This document shows positions 9,422 to 19,090 of a DNA stretch of 64,000 bases, one piece after another. Numbering within the stretch: position 1 is the stretch's first letter; each line of letters starts with the position of its first letter. The translations under genes and the position numbers were made by a program. This DNA comes from Streptacidiphilus albus JL83 (GTDB taxonomy: Bacteria; Actinomycetota; Actinomycetes; Streptomycetales; Streptomycetaceae), in the NCBI RefSeq assembly GCF_000744705.1, contig NZ_JQML01000001.1, positions 9,434,017-9,498,016 of the forward strand. Reading direction: 5' to 3'. A model generated the notes under the pieces. That model made no database searches and had not been told where the DNA came from. It worked only from the letters and a program-made list of their open reading frames with translations.

Positions 9422-9910
9422 TCAGTCGACGATGGCGACCGGCGCGTCCCAGTAGCTGGTGTCGACATCGAGAGGGATCCCGCCGAAGGCTACCGTGTGC
9501 TCGCCCAGGTACTGTCGGGACCGGTTCCGGGCGCTCCACAGCGCGTCCGGCAGGACCGGGTCCCAGGTCGAGGTGATGATCCTGGATGTGTCGCAGACCC
9601 AGCGTGCGCTCCAGAGTTCATCGGGCAGGTTCTCCGCGCCTGCCTGCGCTGCGGCGCTCAGCTGGGTGATGCCGGAATCGGCACTGCTGTAGAAGCCGGC
9701 CAGATAGCCCTTGGCGTGCATACAGTGACCGGCGGTCAGGATCAGGTTCTTCCCCGGGTTCTTGACGACGCTGGCCGTGCAGTTGTGCGCAGTCCGGTCC
9801 TTGCCGAGGCAGTACAACGCGCCGACCGACGGGATGCCGGCGAAGTGCCGACCCGTCGGTACGACGCCGGACTTCGCCTCCCGCCCGCCGGTAGTGAGCT
9901 GCTCTTGGTT
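9422..9910 (-). pseudogene. Trypsin-like serine protease fragment
   Basis: The minus-strand frame reads GRHFAGIPSVGALYCLGKDR, then HNCTASVVKNPGKN, then LILTAGHCMHAKGYLAGF: the His-bearing N-terminal half of secreted trypsin/V8-like proteases (catalytic His in TAGHC). No signal peptide precedes it; the frame begins directly after the stop codon of the GH92 gene. Downstream the protease sequence is lost and replaced by two similar segments (LPDELWSARW and LPDALWSARN). The Asp and Ser of the triad were not found. I call it a rearranged relic. Confidence 0.65.
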
Positions 9911-12295
9911 TCAGCGCCGCCGCGGCTGGACCGATCGGCTGCGGGGGCTGCCGGGGCCCGGGTAGGACGGCGGTGCGGAGGCCGGGCCTGATGCCCAGTC
10001 GGGGTGTGGCGCGGTCGACAGCTCGAAGTCCAGCGTGCCGCCACCGCGGAGGGTCTCGGCCGGGGCGTAGGCGTTGTTCCAGTCGCTGCCGTTCCACTTG
10101 GCCGACTGTACGTAGGGGGCGTTGTCTGCTGCTCCGCGGCCGTTGATGACCAGGGTGTCGCCGGACGGCAGGGCGACCACGGCGTGCGGGAACAGCGGGC
10201 TGCCGAGCGCCAGGTCGGCGGTGCCCGGTGTCTGCGGGTACATGCCCAGCGCGGACCACACGTACCAGGAGCTCATCTCGCCCAGGTCGTCGTTCCCGGC
10301 CAGCCCTGAGGGGCTGTCGGCCCAGATCTGGTCCTGCACGTCGCGTACCGTCCGCTGGGTCCGGTAGGGCAGGCCGATGTAGTCGTACTCCCAGGGGATG
10401 TCCAGGCTCGGTTCGTTGCCCAGGTCGGTGTGGCCGCCGCCGCCGGTGAACGAGGTCAGGTCGGTGTCCAGGAAGGACGCCAGCGCCGGGTCGCCACCCA
10501 TCGCGGCGGAAAGTCCGTGCAGGTTGAACGGCACCATCGGGGTGTACTCCCAGGAGTCTCCCTCGACGAAGTTCCTGCCCGAGGTCGGCGAGAAGCCGGG
10601 CGTCCAGCCTCCGTCGGCGTCGCGCGGCTGGACGAAGCCGCTGGCCGGGTTGAACAGGTTCTGCCAGTCCTGGGCCCGGCGGGCGAAGAACTGCTGGTGC
10701 GCGGTGTCGCCGAGGGAGCCGGCCAGGGACGAGACGGCGAAGTCGGCGGAGTCGTACTCCAGGGTGGTGGCGGCCGGCCCGTAGGAGTTGCAGCAGCCGT
10801 AGCTGCCGTCGGTGGGCAGGTAGCCGAGCCGGTCGAGGTAGTCCAGGCCCGGGCGGTTGTTGTTGGCGGTGGTGGCCTCGGCGACCATCCCGGCCAGCGC
10901 GGCGGTGCTGTCGAAGCCGGTGGCGCCGAAGGCGTGGTAGTCGGCCAGGATCTCGTCCGCCGGGTCGCCCACCATGACGTAGCTCTCGCCGTTGTTCTCC
11001 GACCACTTGGGGAACTGGCCGGTCTGCCGGTAGTCGTCGACCATGGACTGCGCGGTGTCCGCGGCCGTCTCCGGGTCGACCAGGGCTTCCAGTTGGGCCT
11101 GCGAGCGGTAGATGTCCCAGCCGGAGTAGTTGGCGTAGGCGGCGCGGTGGCCCGGGTCGACGGTGTGCACCGCCGCGTCGAACCCGGGGTACTGGCCGTT
11201 GCTGTCGCTGATCACATTGGGGTGCAGCAGCGCGTGGTAGAGCGCGGTGTAGAAGACGGTCCGCCGAGCGGGGGTGCCGCCGCCGATCCGGATCCGGCCG
11301 AGCTCGGCGTCCCAGGCCTGCCGGGCGGCCCGGCGTACCTCGCCGAAGTCCCACCCGGGGTTCTCCGCCGCACGGTTGAGCACCGCGTTGGCGGTGGACA
11401 CGTAGGACAGGCCGACCTTGGCCCGGACCTCCTGGCTCTGCGTGGTGTCGAAGGTGACATAGCCGTCCTGCTCGGCCGACCGCCTGGGCAGTGGCCGCGA
11501 CGGAGGCAGGGTGCCGTGCAGGGTGGGCCGGTGCTGCGTCTCCGGGGCGTCGGGGCGGTCCCCGGTGCCACCCCGCGCCGGCTGGGTCCCCGGGGCGACG
11601 GCCCGGGTGCCGCCGGTTTCGAAGGGCCGGTCGAAGACCATGTCGAAGTAGACGGTGTACTGGTTGCCGGCGCCGCAGAAGCGGCCGCTGGTGACCTGCC
11701 CGCTCACCTCCCGGTCGCCGACCGGCGTGAACCGGGTGTCCCAGGCGCCGCCCTGACTGTCGGCCAGCTTGAACAGCAGATTGGCCCGGTCGGTGGCGGG
11801 GAAGGTGAACCGGGCCATGCCGCTGCGCTGGGTGGCGGTCAGCTCGGTGGTCACCCCGTTGTCCAGGGCGACCTTGTAGGAGCCCGGCGAGGCGGACTCG
11901 TCGGCGTGCGAGAAACCCACCGCCGCACCGGTGTCCACCGCCCCGACAGTCGGCAGCACCGGGATGTCCCCGGCCGCCCGGCAGCCGGGCCCGGAGAGGT
12001 GGGTGAGGCTGAAACCGGTGATCGTCGAGTCGCCGTAGGCGTAGCCCCCGCCGTGCGGCCGGGAGGGGGTGTCCGGACTCCACTGCACCATGCCGAACGG
12101 CAGGTCGGCCCCGGGGAAGTCATTGGCCGAGTTGGCGGTCCCGATGAACGGATTCACCAGCTCGGCCGGGGAGCTGACCAGTTCGGGGCCGGCGGAGACG
12201 GTCGGCAACGGGGCCGCTGCGAGGGTGAGCACCGACGCGGCGCAGAGGGCCAGCAGTCGGCGGACAGCCAGGTGTGGCCGAACCGGTCGTTCCAT
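9911..12295 (-). CDS. Secreted GH92 alpha-mannosidase
   Basis: 794 residues from ATG 12295, after AGGGAG seven bases upstream. The signal peptide is RRLLALCAASVLTLAA...VSAGP. GH92 landmarks follow: NPFIGTANSANDFPGADLPF, GMVQWSPDT, GFSLTHLSGPGC, SGWDIYRSQ, GDPADEI, and near the end GNDDLGEMSSWYVWSALGMY, the conserved Asp/Glu segment of calcium-dependent exo-alpha-mannosidases that trim N-glycans or yeast mannan. The protein ends about 40 residues after the catalytic fold with a Pro/Arg-rich tail, without the discoidin or NPCBM modules many Streptomyces homologues carry. The same reading frame continues beyond the stop into the trypsin-like fragment, so the 3' end may have been rearranged. Confidence 0.88.
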   Translation of the reverse strand: MERPVRPHLAVRRLLALCAASVLTLAAAPLPTVSAGPELVSSPAELVNPFIGTANSANDFPGADLPFGMVQWSPDTPSRPHGGGYAYGDSTITGFSLTHLSGPGCRAAGDIPVLPTVGAVDTGAAVGFSHADESASPGSYKVALDNGVTTELTATQRSGMARFTFPATDRANLLFKLADSQGGAWDTRFTPVGDREVSGQVTSGRFCGAGNQYTVYFDMVFDRPFETGGTRAVAPGTQPARGGTGDRPDAPETQHRPTLHGTLPPSRPLPRRSAEQDGYVTFDTTQSQEVRAKVGLSYVSTANAVLNRAAENPGWDFGEVRRAARQAWDAELGRIRIGGGTPARRTVFYTALYHALLHPNVISDSNGQYPGFDAAVHTVDPGHRAAYANYSGWDIYRSQAQLEALVDPETAADTAQSMVDDYRQTGQFPKWSENNGESYVMVGDPADEILADYHAFGATGFDSTAALAGMVAEATTANNNRPGLDYLDRLGYLPTDGSYGCCNSYGPAATTLEYDSADFAVSSLAGSLGDTAHQQFFARRAQDWQNLFNPASGFVQPRDADGGWTPGFSPTSGRNFVEGDSWEYTPMVPFNLHGLSAAMGGDPALASFLDTDLTSFTGGGGHTDLGNEPSLDIPWEYDYIGLPYRTQRTVRDVQDQIWADSPSGLAGNDDLGEMSSWYVWSALGMYPQTPGTADLALGSPLFPHAVVALPSGDTLVINGRGAADNAPYVQSAKWNGSDWNNAYAPAETLRGGGTLDFELSTAPHPDWASGPASAPPSYPGPGSPRSRSVQPRRR

Positions 12296-12869
12296 TCTCG
12301 GACACTCCCTGATGGCGCGGGCGATCGTGCCCGACGGGTCAGGCCCAGGGCAGAGGGGAATCCGAGGCCTCACCTGAGCCTCTCGATTCCCGTCGCATTT
12401 CAAACGGCGGATTGTCCATGATCACTCGTTTGGGGTGGGTGACCAGATGTGAGCACCGGCCACCACTTGCCGGGCGTTCCTCCACAAGCCGCCGTCGCCC
12501 GTCGAACAAGTGGTCGTCGGCGATGCGGCCCAGCTGCGCTTGGGGGAGCGGCATCAAATCGTCGCCCGCCCGGACCCGATGGTCCTGAATGTGGCGATCG
12601 GCGCCCGCGAGGCGGACTGCGAAGTGATGGCCGGCATCGAGGTCTGCGTCACCAGCCTGGCCCGTGTCCGAGACCAGCAGGTCCGCATTCACCGTCGCAC
12701 ACCTGAGCACAGGTGCGGGAACGCTGTCCACGCTCGCTCACCCGTACGCACGGCCGGGGGACTGCCCACTGTCGAGGTGGACGGGGCGGTCAGGGAGCAG
12801 TGGTCAGCTTCAGGGTCCAGTCCATGGACAGGGCCGTGGTGTCCGTGGTCGTGGCGGTGACCATGGTTC
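12296..12869. other. Intergenic stretch with no recognised gene
   Basis: The GH92 promoter is expected near 12300-12450. A plus-strand frame around 12510-12700 (VVGDAAQLRLGERHQIVARP...) looks mildly protein-like but has no ribosome site, family or partner. Probably decayed sequence next to the transposase scar. Confidence 0.35.
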
Positions 12870-12975
12870 CTCCCGACGGTGTCACCAGTTGGTACCACGC
12901 CTACGTCATCATCGACATCTTCAGCCGCTACATCGTCGGCCACACCGTCGAGTCGGCCGAATCGGCCCCGCACCA
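12870..12975 (+). pseudogene. Transposase integrase-core (DDE) fragment
   Basis: The frame reads WYHAYVIIDIFSRYIVGHTV followed by ESAESA, matching the second-strand region of the rve/DDE core of IS3-type OrfB proteins (the first catalytic Asp is in VIIDIFSR). Only about 35 residues remain, with no ends visible. Confidence 0.65.
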
Positions 12976-13070
12976 CAAACCTCATAGCGTCACGACCGTC
13001 TCACTGGACTTGAAATCTTCCGGCGACGGGCCCTGTGGTGCTGTGACACAGTGGTCCACTGCCGACGGTT

Positions 13071-14474
13071 TCATTGGAGCAGGTCTGCGATCTCGCTGAT
13101 TCCGCTGATGATGGCCTGTGCGCTGACGTTGCCGAAGCCCAGGACGAGTCGCGCGGGGGTGGTCCGGGGGCGGGCCTGGCAGGCGCTCATGCCGTAGAGG
13201 CCGACTGCCCTCTTGCGGGCGGCGGTGATGACGTGCTGTTCATCGACGCTGTCGGGCAGGTGTGCGACGGCGTGGAAGCCTGCTGCAAGGCCGGTGACCT
13301 TCACTTGCGAAGCGTGGGTGCCGAGTGCGGCAAGCAGGGCGGTGCGGCGGTGGGCGTATGTGGAGCGGACACGCCTCAAGTGACGGTCGAAGCGCCCGGA
13401 TTCGATCAGGTGCGCCAGGGCGAGTTGATCGAGTGTAGGCGTACCGCGGTCGCTGACGTGCTTGTGGGTCGCGACGGAACCGACGAGCTCAGGTGGGCAG
13501 AGCATCCAGCCGATGCGCAGGGCGGGGGCGAGGGACTTGCTGACCGTGCCGATGGAGATCACCCGGTCGGGCGCGAGGCCGTGGAGCGAGCCGATCGGCT
13601 CGCGGTCGTAGCGGAATTCCGCGTCGTACTCATCTTCGATGATGTACCCGTCGCGCTGCGCGGCCCAGTCGATCAGCGCCAGCCGCCGCTGCGGGGCCAG
13701 GGCGACGCCCGTGGGCCACTGATGTGCGGGAGTGACCACGACCGCGCGAGCCCGCGTCCTGGCGAGTGCCCGCACGTCGATGCCTTGTTCGTCGACCGGC
13801 ACCGGCAGCGCGGTCAGGCCTGCCGCAGCGGCTGCGGCGCGAACGCCGGCCAGCGGCCCTGGATCCTCGAAGGCCACGTCACGTACGCCGGTCTCGGCGA
13901 GCACGCGCAACGCCAGGCTCAACCCCTGGGCGTAGCCGTTGCAGACGACGATGTCGTCCTGGACGGCCGCAGCGGATCGGACTCGCCGCAGGTAGCCGGC
14001 GAGCACGTCCCGCAGCACCGCGCAGCCGCGTGGATCGCCGTAGTCGAGCGAGGCGGTGGGCATCGTGCGAGCGGCCTCGCGCGTGGCCCAGAGCCAGTCC
14101 TGAACCGGGAACGAAGCCAAGTCCGGTACGCCCCAGCGGAAGTCGGCGACAAGTCGTGGCGGCGGCGTCGACGCGTGGTGCGGCAGGGAGGCCGGCGCGT
14201 TCGCCCCGGCAGCGACTCGGGTGGCGGAGCCCGGGCGCGTCACCAGATATCCCTCGGCCTGGAGCTGGGCGAAGCACTCTTGTACCAGTCCGCGCGAGAG
14301 CCCGAGCGTCCGGGCGAGCTCACGGGATGAGGGGACACGCTCGCCGACCTGTATGCGTCCGGTGCGAATTGCGTCTCGCAGCGCTCTCTCCAACTGCGCG
14401 CGCAGCGGTCGACCGCAGGTTCGGTCGATGACCAACAGAAGTTCGGGCGACGAACTGGACCATTCCAGAGGCAT
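13071..14474 (-). CDS. MocR/PdxR-type GntR regulator with aminotransferase domain
   Basis: About 467 residues from MPLEWSSSSP; a longer start at 14561 is possible but would overlap the divergent gene. The N-terminus is a GntR winged helix (PLRAQLERALRDAIRTGRIQ, then VPSSRELARTLGLSRGLVQE). A linker leads to a fold-type I aminotransferase domain with the PLP-lysine motif SIGTVSKSLAPALRIGW and the upstream EDEYDAEFRYD. In this family PLP or an amine adduct acts as effector rather than substrate. It is divergent from the DUF885/MFS pair with under 50 bases between starts, the usual arrangement for a MocR regulator and its target. Confidence 0.88.
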   Translation of the reverse strand: MPLEWSSSSPELLLVIDRTCGRPLRAQLERALRDAIRTGRIQVGERVPSSRELARTLGLSRGLVQECFAQLQAEGYLVTRPGSATRVAAGANAPASLPHHASTPPPRLVADFRWGVPDLASFPVQDWLWATREAARTMPTASLDYGDPRGCAVLRDVLAGYLRRVRSAAAVQDDIVVCNGYAQGLSLALRVLAETGVRDVAFEDPGPLAGVRAAAAAAGLTALPVPVDEQGIDVRALARTRARAVVVTPAHQWPTGVALAPQRRLALIDWAAQRDGYIIEDEYDAEFRYDREPIGSLHGLAPDRVISIGTVSKSLAPALRIGWMLCPPELVGSVATHKHVSDRGTPTLDQLALAHLIESGRFDRHLRRVRSTYAHRRTALLAALGTHASQVKVTGLAAGFHAVAHLPDSVDEQHVITAARKRAVGLYGMSACQARPRTTPARLVLGFGNVSAQAIISGISEIADLLQ

Positions 14475-14521
14475 GGAACTGGAGCTTACTGATGATCCGG
14501 CCAGGCCCTTAGCGTCGTCTT

Positions 14522-16246
14522 GTGACACAGACCCACGACCCCGCCCCCGGTTCCGTTCCACCGAGTCCCGCGCCGCGCCCGCCGCTGACCGTGCACGCGG
14601 TGTGCGACCGGTTCGTCGCGCGCTACGCCGAGCTCGATCCGGTCGCCGCAGTCGGGTTCGGCATCACCGCTGCCGCCGATCAGCTCACCGACTACTCCCC
14701 GCAGGGCTTCGAAGCGCGCGCCGCGCTGCGGGAACAGGCCTTGCGCGAGGTACGTACGGCAGCCGTGGACGGCACGGACGAGGCTGCGGCCCGGGACGCG
14801 TTCGCCGAGCGGATGAGCATTGAGCTGGAGATCCATCAAGCGGGCCTCGACGCCAGCGTGGTGAACACGATCGCAAGTCCGCTCCAGCAGCTACGCTGGG
14901 TCTTCGACCTGATGCCGACGAACGACGCCGAGGACTGGTCGGCGATCGCCCGGCGGCTGGCCGCGGTGCCGCAAGCGATGGCCGGGCTCAAAGCGAGCCT
15001 GGAACGGGCCGCAGCCCAGGGCCGGGTCTCCGCATCGCGCCAGGTGCTGAGCACAGCGGAACACTGCGATCTCTGGGCTGAAGACCTGTCGCGTCTGGTG
15101 CGGCCGGCTGAGACGACCTCCACGCTACGCGCCGAATTGGACATCGGCGCCGTGGCGGCCGCCGCGGCGTTCGACGACATGGCCGGCTTCCTGCGTGGCC
15201 AGCTCGCGTCGCGGGCTCCGGTGCAGGACGCGGCGGGACCGGACGCGTACCGGCTCTGGTTGCGGTACTTCACCGGCTCGCGTGTGGACGCCGAAGACGC
15301 CTACGCGTGGGGATGGCACGAGTTCCACGCAATAGAGCGCGAACTTCGGCAGGTTGCGAGCCGGATAAAAGCTGGCGGCACCCCGCGCGAGGCAGCCGCC
15401 GCGCTGGACGAGGATCCCCAGCACACCGTGCAGGGAGGGGAGGCCCTGTGCCGCTGGGCAAGTGAGTTGTCCGGTGCCGCCCTGGAGATCCTGAGCGGCG
15501 TCCACTTCGACATCCCCCACCCGCTGCTCAGCCTGGAACACCGCATCTCCCCACCCGGCGCCGGCGCAGGCGCCTCGTACACAGGGCCGTCGGAGGACTG
15601 CTCGCGCCCCGGAATCGTGTGGTGGCCGGCTCCCCCCGGCCGGGTCCGAGTACCTACCTGGCGCAGGGCGACCACCCTCTACCACGAGGGCGTGCCCGGT
15701 CACCACCTGCAGATCGGCACCGCAGTTCATCAGGCCGGCTGCCTGAACCGCTTCCAGCGGTTGATGGGCAAGGTCGCGGGACACACCGAGGGCTGGGCAC
15801 TGTACGCCGAGCGGCTTTCACGGCAGCTCGGCCTGTTCCGTACGGATGGCGAACTGCTCGGTTTCCTCGACGCCCAGCTGTTTCGCGCCGCCAGGGTGAT
15901 CCTCGACATCGGCATGCACCTCCAGCTGCGGATCCCGGCCGGCGCGGGCTTTCACGACGGGCAGCGGTGGACTCCACAGCTCGGCCGTGACTTCCTCGCT
16001 GCGCGCACGCTGACCGTCGCGAACCGGGTGGACGAGGAGATCGACCGCTATCTCGGCTGGCCGGGGCAGGCACCGGCATACAAACTCGGGGAACGGATGT
16101 GGATCGATGCCGCCGAGGCCGCCCGCGCGAGCGGTGGCGCGGCCTTCGATCTCAGGACCTTCCACGCCGAAGCCCTGTCAGCCGGACCGATGGGCCTCGA
16201 TCAGCTGCGCGAGCGATTCTCGGCGCCGGGAGCGTGGGACGAATGA
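14522..16246 (+). CDS. DUF885 family putative metallohydrolase
   Basis: 574 residues from GTG 14522; no ribosome site is obvious, so the message may be leaderless. DUF885 proteins are about 550-600 residues, matching this length. The signature YHEGVPGHHLQIGTAVHQ carries a zinc-site-like HEGVPGHH at about residues 388-395, and the downstream KVAGHTEGWALYAERLSRQL supplies the conserved second Glu-rich helix. The N-terminus lacks a signal peptide, unlike many homologues, so it should act in the cytoplasm. Members are predicted peptidases; substrate is unknown. It overlaps the following MFS gene by ATGA, so the two are translationally coupled and probably handle the same compound under the MocR regulator. 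Confidence 0.85.
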   Translation: MTQTHDPAPGSVPPSPAPRPPLTVHAVCDRFVARYAELDPVAAVGFGITAAADQLTDYSPQGFEARAALREQALREVRTAAVDGTDEAAARDAFAERMSIELEIHQAGLDASVVNTIASPLQQLRWVFDLMPTNDAEDWSAIARRLAAVPQAMAGLKASLERAAAQGRVSASRQVLSTAEHCDLWAEDLSRLVRPAETTSTLRAELDIGAVAAAAAFDDMAGFLRGQLASRAPVQDAAGPDAYRLWLRYFTGSRVDAEDAYAWGWHEFHAIERELRQVASRIKAGGTPREAAAALDEDPQHTVQGGEALCRWASELSGAALEILSGVHFDIPHPLLSLEHRISPPGAGAGASYTGPSEDCSRPGIVWWPAPPGRVRVPTWRRATTLYHEGVPGHHLQIGTAVHQAGCLNRFQRLMGKVAGHTEGWALYAERLSRQLGLFRTDGELLGFLDAQLFRAARVILDIGMHLQLRIPAGAGFHDGQRWTPQLGRDFLAARTLTVANRVDEEIDRYLGWPGQAPAYKLGERMWIDAAEAARASGGAAFDLRTFHAEALSAGPMGLDQLRERFSAPGAWDE

Positions 16247-17463
16247 GCGCGAGCAGTGCACAGACGGCATCGGCACCCGCGGCCGAACAGCGGTCCCGGC
16301 TGGTGACCCGGCCGCTGCTGCTGCGTTTCGTGAGCATCCTCGGGGCCTCAACGAGCTTCTTCCTCCTGCTCTCGGTGATCCCGTTGTTCGCCAGGTCGCG
16401 GGCGGGTGATCAGGCAGCAGGTGCGTCGACCGCGGCGCTGATGCTCGCAACCGTACTGGGTGAGCTGGTCACCCCCTGGTTCGTGGCCCGCTGCGGCTAC
16501 CGGCTCGTGCTCGGTTGTGGGCTGGCCCTGCTCGGTGTGGCCACGACCGGTTTCCTCGCCTGCCACTCGCTCGCGGCGATCATCCTGGTCTGCGGGCTGC
16601 GCGGTCTGGGATTCGCGGCCACGATCGTGGCGGGCGGAGCGCTGACCGCCTCGCTGTTGCCGACCGACCGGCGCGGCGAAGGCCTCGCGCTCGTCGGCAT
16701 CGTCTCGGGACTTCCCTCGGTGGCGGGTCTTCCGCTCGGGGTGTGGATGGCGGCGCACTTCGGGTACCAGTGCGTGATCCTCATCGGCGCGCTCTCGTCG
16801 CTGCTTGCGGTGACCTCGGTGCCGGGACTTCCCGACCGTGTGGGTGGCGCGGCCCGACCCGTCGGAATGATATCGGGGCTACGCACAGGGAGCCTGGTGC
16901 GCCCAGCCGTGGTGTTCGCCTTCACCGCGCTCGCCGCCGGCGTACTGGTCACGTTCCTGCCCATCGTGGTACCGAGGCCCGGCGTGGTGAGCCTCGCTCT
17001 GCTGCTCGAATCCCTGTCCGCCACATTGATCCGCATGCTCGTCGGCCGCTACGGCGACCGCCACGGCCCGGGTCGGCTGGTGCTTCCGGGCCTCGTGCTC
17101 TCTGTCGTGGGCACGCTGGTGTTCGCCGACCGCGCCACGGCCGCTGTGCTCGCCGGTGCGATTGTGTTCGGCGCCGGGTTCGGCGTGACCCAGAACGCAA
17201 CCTTGTGCGTGATGTACGCGAGAGTGCCGGAGGCCGCCTACGGCATGGTCAGCGGCGTGTGGAACCTCGCCTATGACGGCGGTATGGGGATCGGGGTGGT
17301 CGGATTCGGACTCCTCGCCGATGGTTGCGGCTACCCGACGGCGTTCTGCGTCACCGGCGCGGCGATGCTCGCGGGGGTGGCCCCCTGGGCAACGGACAGG
17401 CGCCGGACAGGCCGCCCACGGATCACCACGCCGGGCTCCCTCGCGGCAGGATACCGAGGTTGA
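16243..17463 (+). CDS. MFS transporter
   Basis: 406 residues starting at the ATG that overlaps the DUF885 stop (ATGA). About twelve hydrophobic segments are visible, with an MFS-like loop after helix 2 (VARCGYRLVLGCG) and RYGDRHGPGRLVLPG between helices 8 and 9. It is shorter than drug/H+ antiporters with 14 helices and fits the 12-helix class. Coupling to DUF885 and control by the divergent MocR regulator suggest import or export of an amine or peptide-like compound; direction cannot be told from sequence. Confidence 0.85.
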   Translation: MSASSAQTASAPAAEQRSRLVTRPLLLRFVSILGASTSFFLLLSVIPLFARSRAGDQAAGASTAALMLATVLGELVTPWFVARCGYRLVLGCGLALLGVATTGFLACHSLAAIILVCGLRGLGFAATIVAGGALTASLLPTDRRGEGLALVGIVSGLPSVAGLPLGVWMAAHFGYQCVILIGALSSLLAVTSVPGLPDRVGGAARPVGMISGLRTGSLVRPAVVFAFTALAAGVLVTFLPIVVPRPGVVSLALLLESLSATLIRMLVGRYGDRHGPGRLVLPGLVLSVVGTLVFADRATAAVLAGAIVFGAGFGVTQNATLCVMYARVPEAAYGMVSGVWNLAYDGGMGIGVVGFGLLADGCGYPTAFCVTGAAMLAGVAPWATDRRRTGRPRITTPGSLAAGYRG

Positions 17464-17733
17464 GGCCACCGATCTCTCCCGGTCCTGGACCGCTTCCGAG
17501 GCCGGCCCCGACGTCTCCGGTGCCGGACACGAGGTCCTGAGTTGGCTCAGTGGCCGGCCCGGCGGCACCTCTCTCCCGGTCAAGGCCTGCCGAGCCCGCC
17601 TGCCTGGCCGCAGCCGCCGTGCCCTGGCTGGGGCTGAGAGCCAGGACGTCCCTCTGGGCAGCTCAATTTGACGCAGAGAGTGTTCGTGGCGTCCTCGGCC
17701 GCTGGAATCAGATGCGTCAAGTCCGGGGATCTG

Positions 17734-18135
17734 TCAGCTGAGCGGCTCGAGGATGTCAGGCGTGCCGTCCACGGCGGGGCCCCAGCCTGGCGGAAGGTGT
17801 GCGGCAACGGTCTCGACGGCTTCCTCGGCAGTGAAGGCCCCGCCGATCCGCTCCCGCCCGGAGCCTCGTGGTTCGTGCAGTCGGAGCACGCGGAACTGTT
17901 TACCGCCGAGGGGGAAGATCGAGGGCAAGTCCTGCGACCAGGGGAAGTGGGTGCACCGGCTGAACTGCAGCGATCCGTGGCCGACCATCGGGAAGAGGCT
18001 TCGGAGAGCAGGGTTGGCGTAGGCCGCTTCGACGAGATCCTTGTTGATGAGGCTCTCGTCCATCTCGCGAACCAGCTGCCACTTGGCTGCCACTGGATCC
18101 CCAGACGGCACTTGGGATGCGCTGCTGTCGTTCAT
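17734..18135 (-). CDS. DUF6193 family protein
   Basis: 133 residues (MNDSSASQVPSGDPVAAKWQ...). The spacing of RSLFPMVGHGSLQFSR, then FRVLRLHEP, then FTAEEAVETVAAHLPPGWGP matches the small DUF6193 family frequent in Streptomyces, annotated as linked to natural product loci but without known activity. A GAGG touches the start codon, so initiation may be leaderless. Its upstream side is the scar of an ISKra4-type element end at 18171, which may have replaced its original neighbours. The 270 bases between it and the MFS gene hold no recognised feature. Confidence 0.7.
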   Translation of the reverse strand: MNDSSASQVPSGDPVAAKWQLVREMDESLINKDLVEAAYANPALRSLFPMVGHGSLQFSRCTHFPWSQDLPSIFPLGGKQFRVLRLHEPRGSGRERIGGAFTAEEAVETVAAHLPPGWGPAVDGTPDILEPLS

Positions 18136-18170
18136 CCTCGGAGCTTAGCCGACCGGCGACGAACGGGTTC

Positions 18171-18767
18171 GGGTGCAGCTCTTCCTGAGTGAACGTGATG
18201 CCAGGCTGCGCGGTTGAGTCCGTCCTGGCAACAGGACTGGTGGACCAGTTGGTGCTCCCGGGTGTAGCAGCGCGATGCGCACGGACGTCGGACAGCTGTC
18301 GGCCGCGTACCAGTCCGACATGCCCTCCCCGACCTGGCTGCCGTGGACATCCGCGCCGGTCCGCGCGGGGGACGGTCGGCTCCGCCGTCCCGGGGCCCGT
18401 CAGGTGATCAGCACATGCGCCGCCGTCACGGGGAGGGAGACGCTTTTGCCGTGGCCGGCGTATCCCGCGACGAAGAACGCGACGATGGCAGCCACTACCA
18501 GGAACGCGGCAAGGACACTGCCGATCCTGGGCCGTGTCACCACCACTGGCTCGCCAACTGCCTCGGCGGCCGGCGCCTCGTCGAGGACCATGGCGGCCTC
18601 GCGGCTCCGCTCCGGGCGTTCCCCCAGCGCACGAACATGAATGGAGATGCCCCCCGAACCCTGGGGACCATAGGTCAGAAACGTGCCGCCACCATCGCTG
18701 TCACCTCTGACGATCGGCCACCGCCGATCGATAGCAACACCACCCGCATCGGGTAAGGGGACGGGGC
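18171..18767 (-). pseudogene. Deleted inverted copy of the PH-like membrane gene plus ISKra4 tail
   Basis: This segment is a near-identical reverse copy of 28917-29766. It starts (18171) with an ISKra4 right-end scar and carries the 3' half of the membrane protein (SGGISIHVRALGERPERSRE, then LAAFLVVAAIVAFFVAGY, then VSLPVTAAHVLIT). The middle is missing: relative to the intact gene, 263 bases between two ATCGTCAGAG repeats have been lost, leaving one repeat. The remaining start (GTGGCCGATCGTCAG) meets TGA after six codons, so the gene is dead. Confidence 0.85.
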
Positions 18768-18773
18768 CGGTTG

Positions 18774-18905
18774 AGGCACTGGGCATCGACGAGACGACGC
18801 GTGGCCGCACGCAGTGGCGGCGGAAGCCTGTGGCGTTGACGGTCCGAAGTGGTTCAGGCACGGATTCCGTGAAGTCGATCGAGTCCCCTGGCGGTCCGTC
18901 ACGGT
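18774..18905 (+). pseudogene. ISL3-like transposase fragment
   Basis: The plus strand reads LGIDETTRGRTQWRRKP and, in another frame, WFRHGFREVDRVPWR. Together they resemble the start of the DDE domain of ISL3-family transposases (LGIDETRRGxxRW followed by a GFVDL-like segment). Frameshifted, no ends. Confidence 0.4.
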
Positions 18906-19090
18906 CCGTGGTCGGCCCGTTTCTTCCTCGGACGCTGAGACCGGGCGACTCGCGGTGAGAGAGAATGCTCGGCCTGACGACTTGAAGCGCACCGGCCGGG
19001 CGACGGCATTGGCGAAAGGTCGGGAGCTGGGACGCGTTCGGAGACGCGAGTGATCGAGTTCCTGGACCGCCGGGCCCGAGGCAGCAGAGG

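Noticed and set aside
18400..18861. Intact 153-residue minus-strand protein
   Set aside because: The frame begins by chance upstream of the deletion; compared with the intact copy the true start leads to a stop after six codons.
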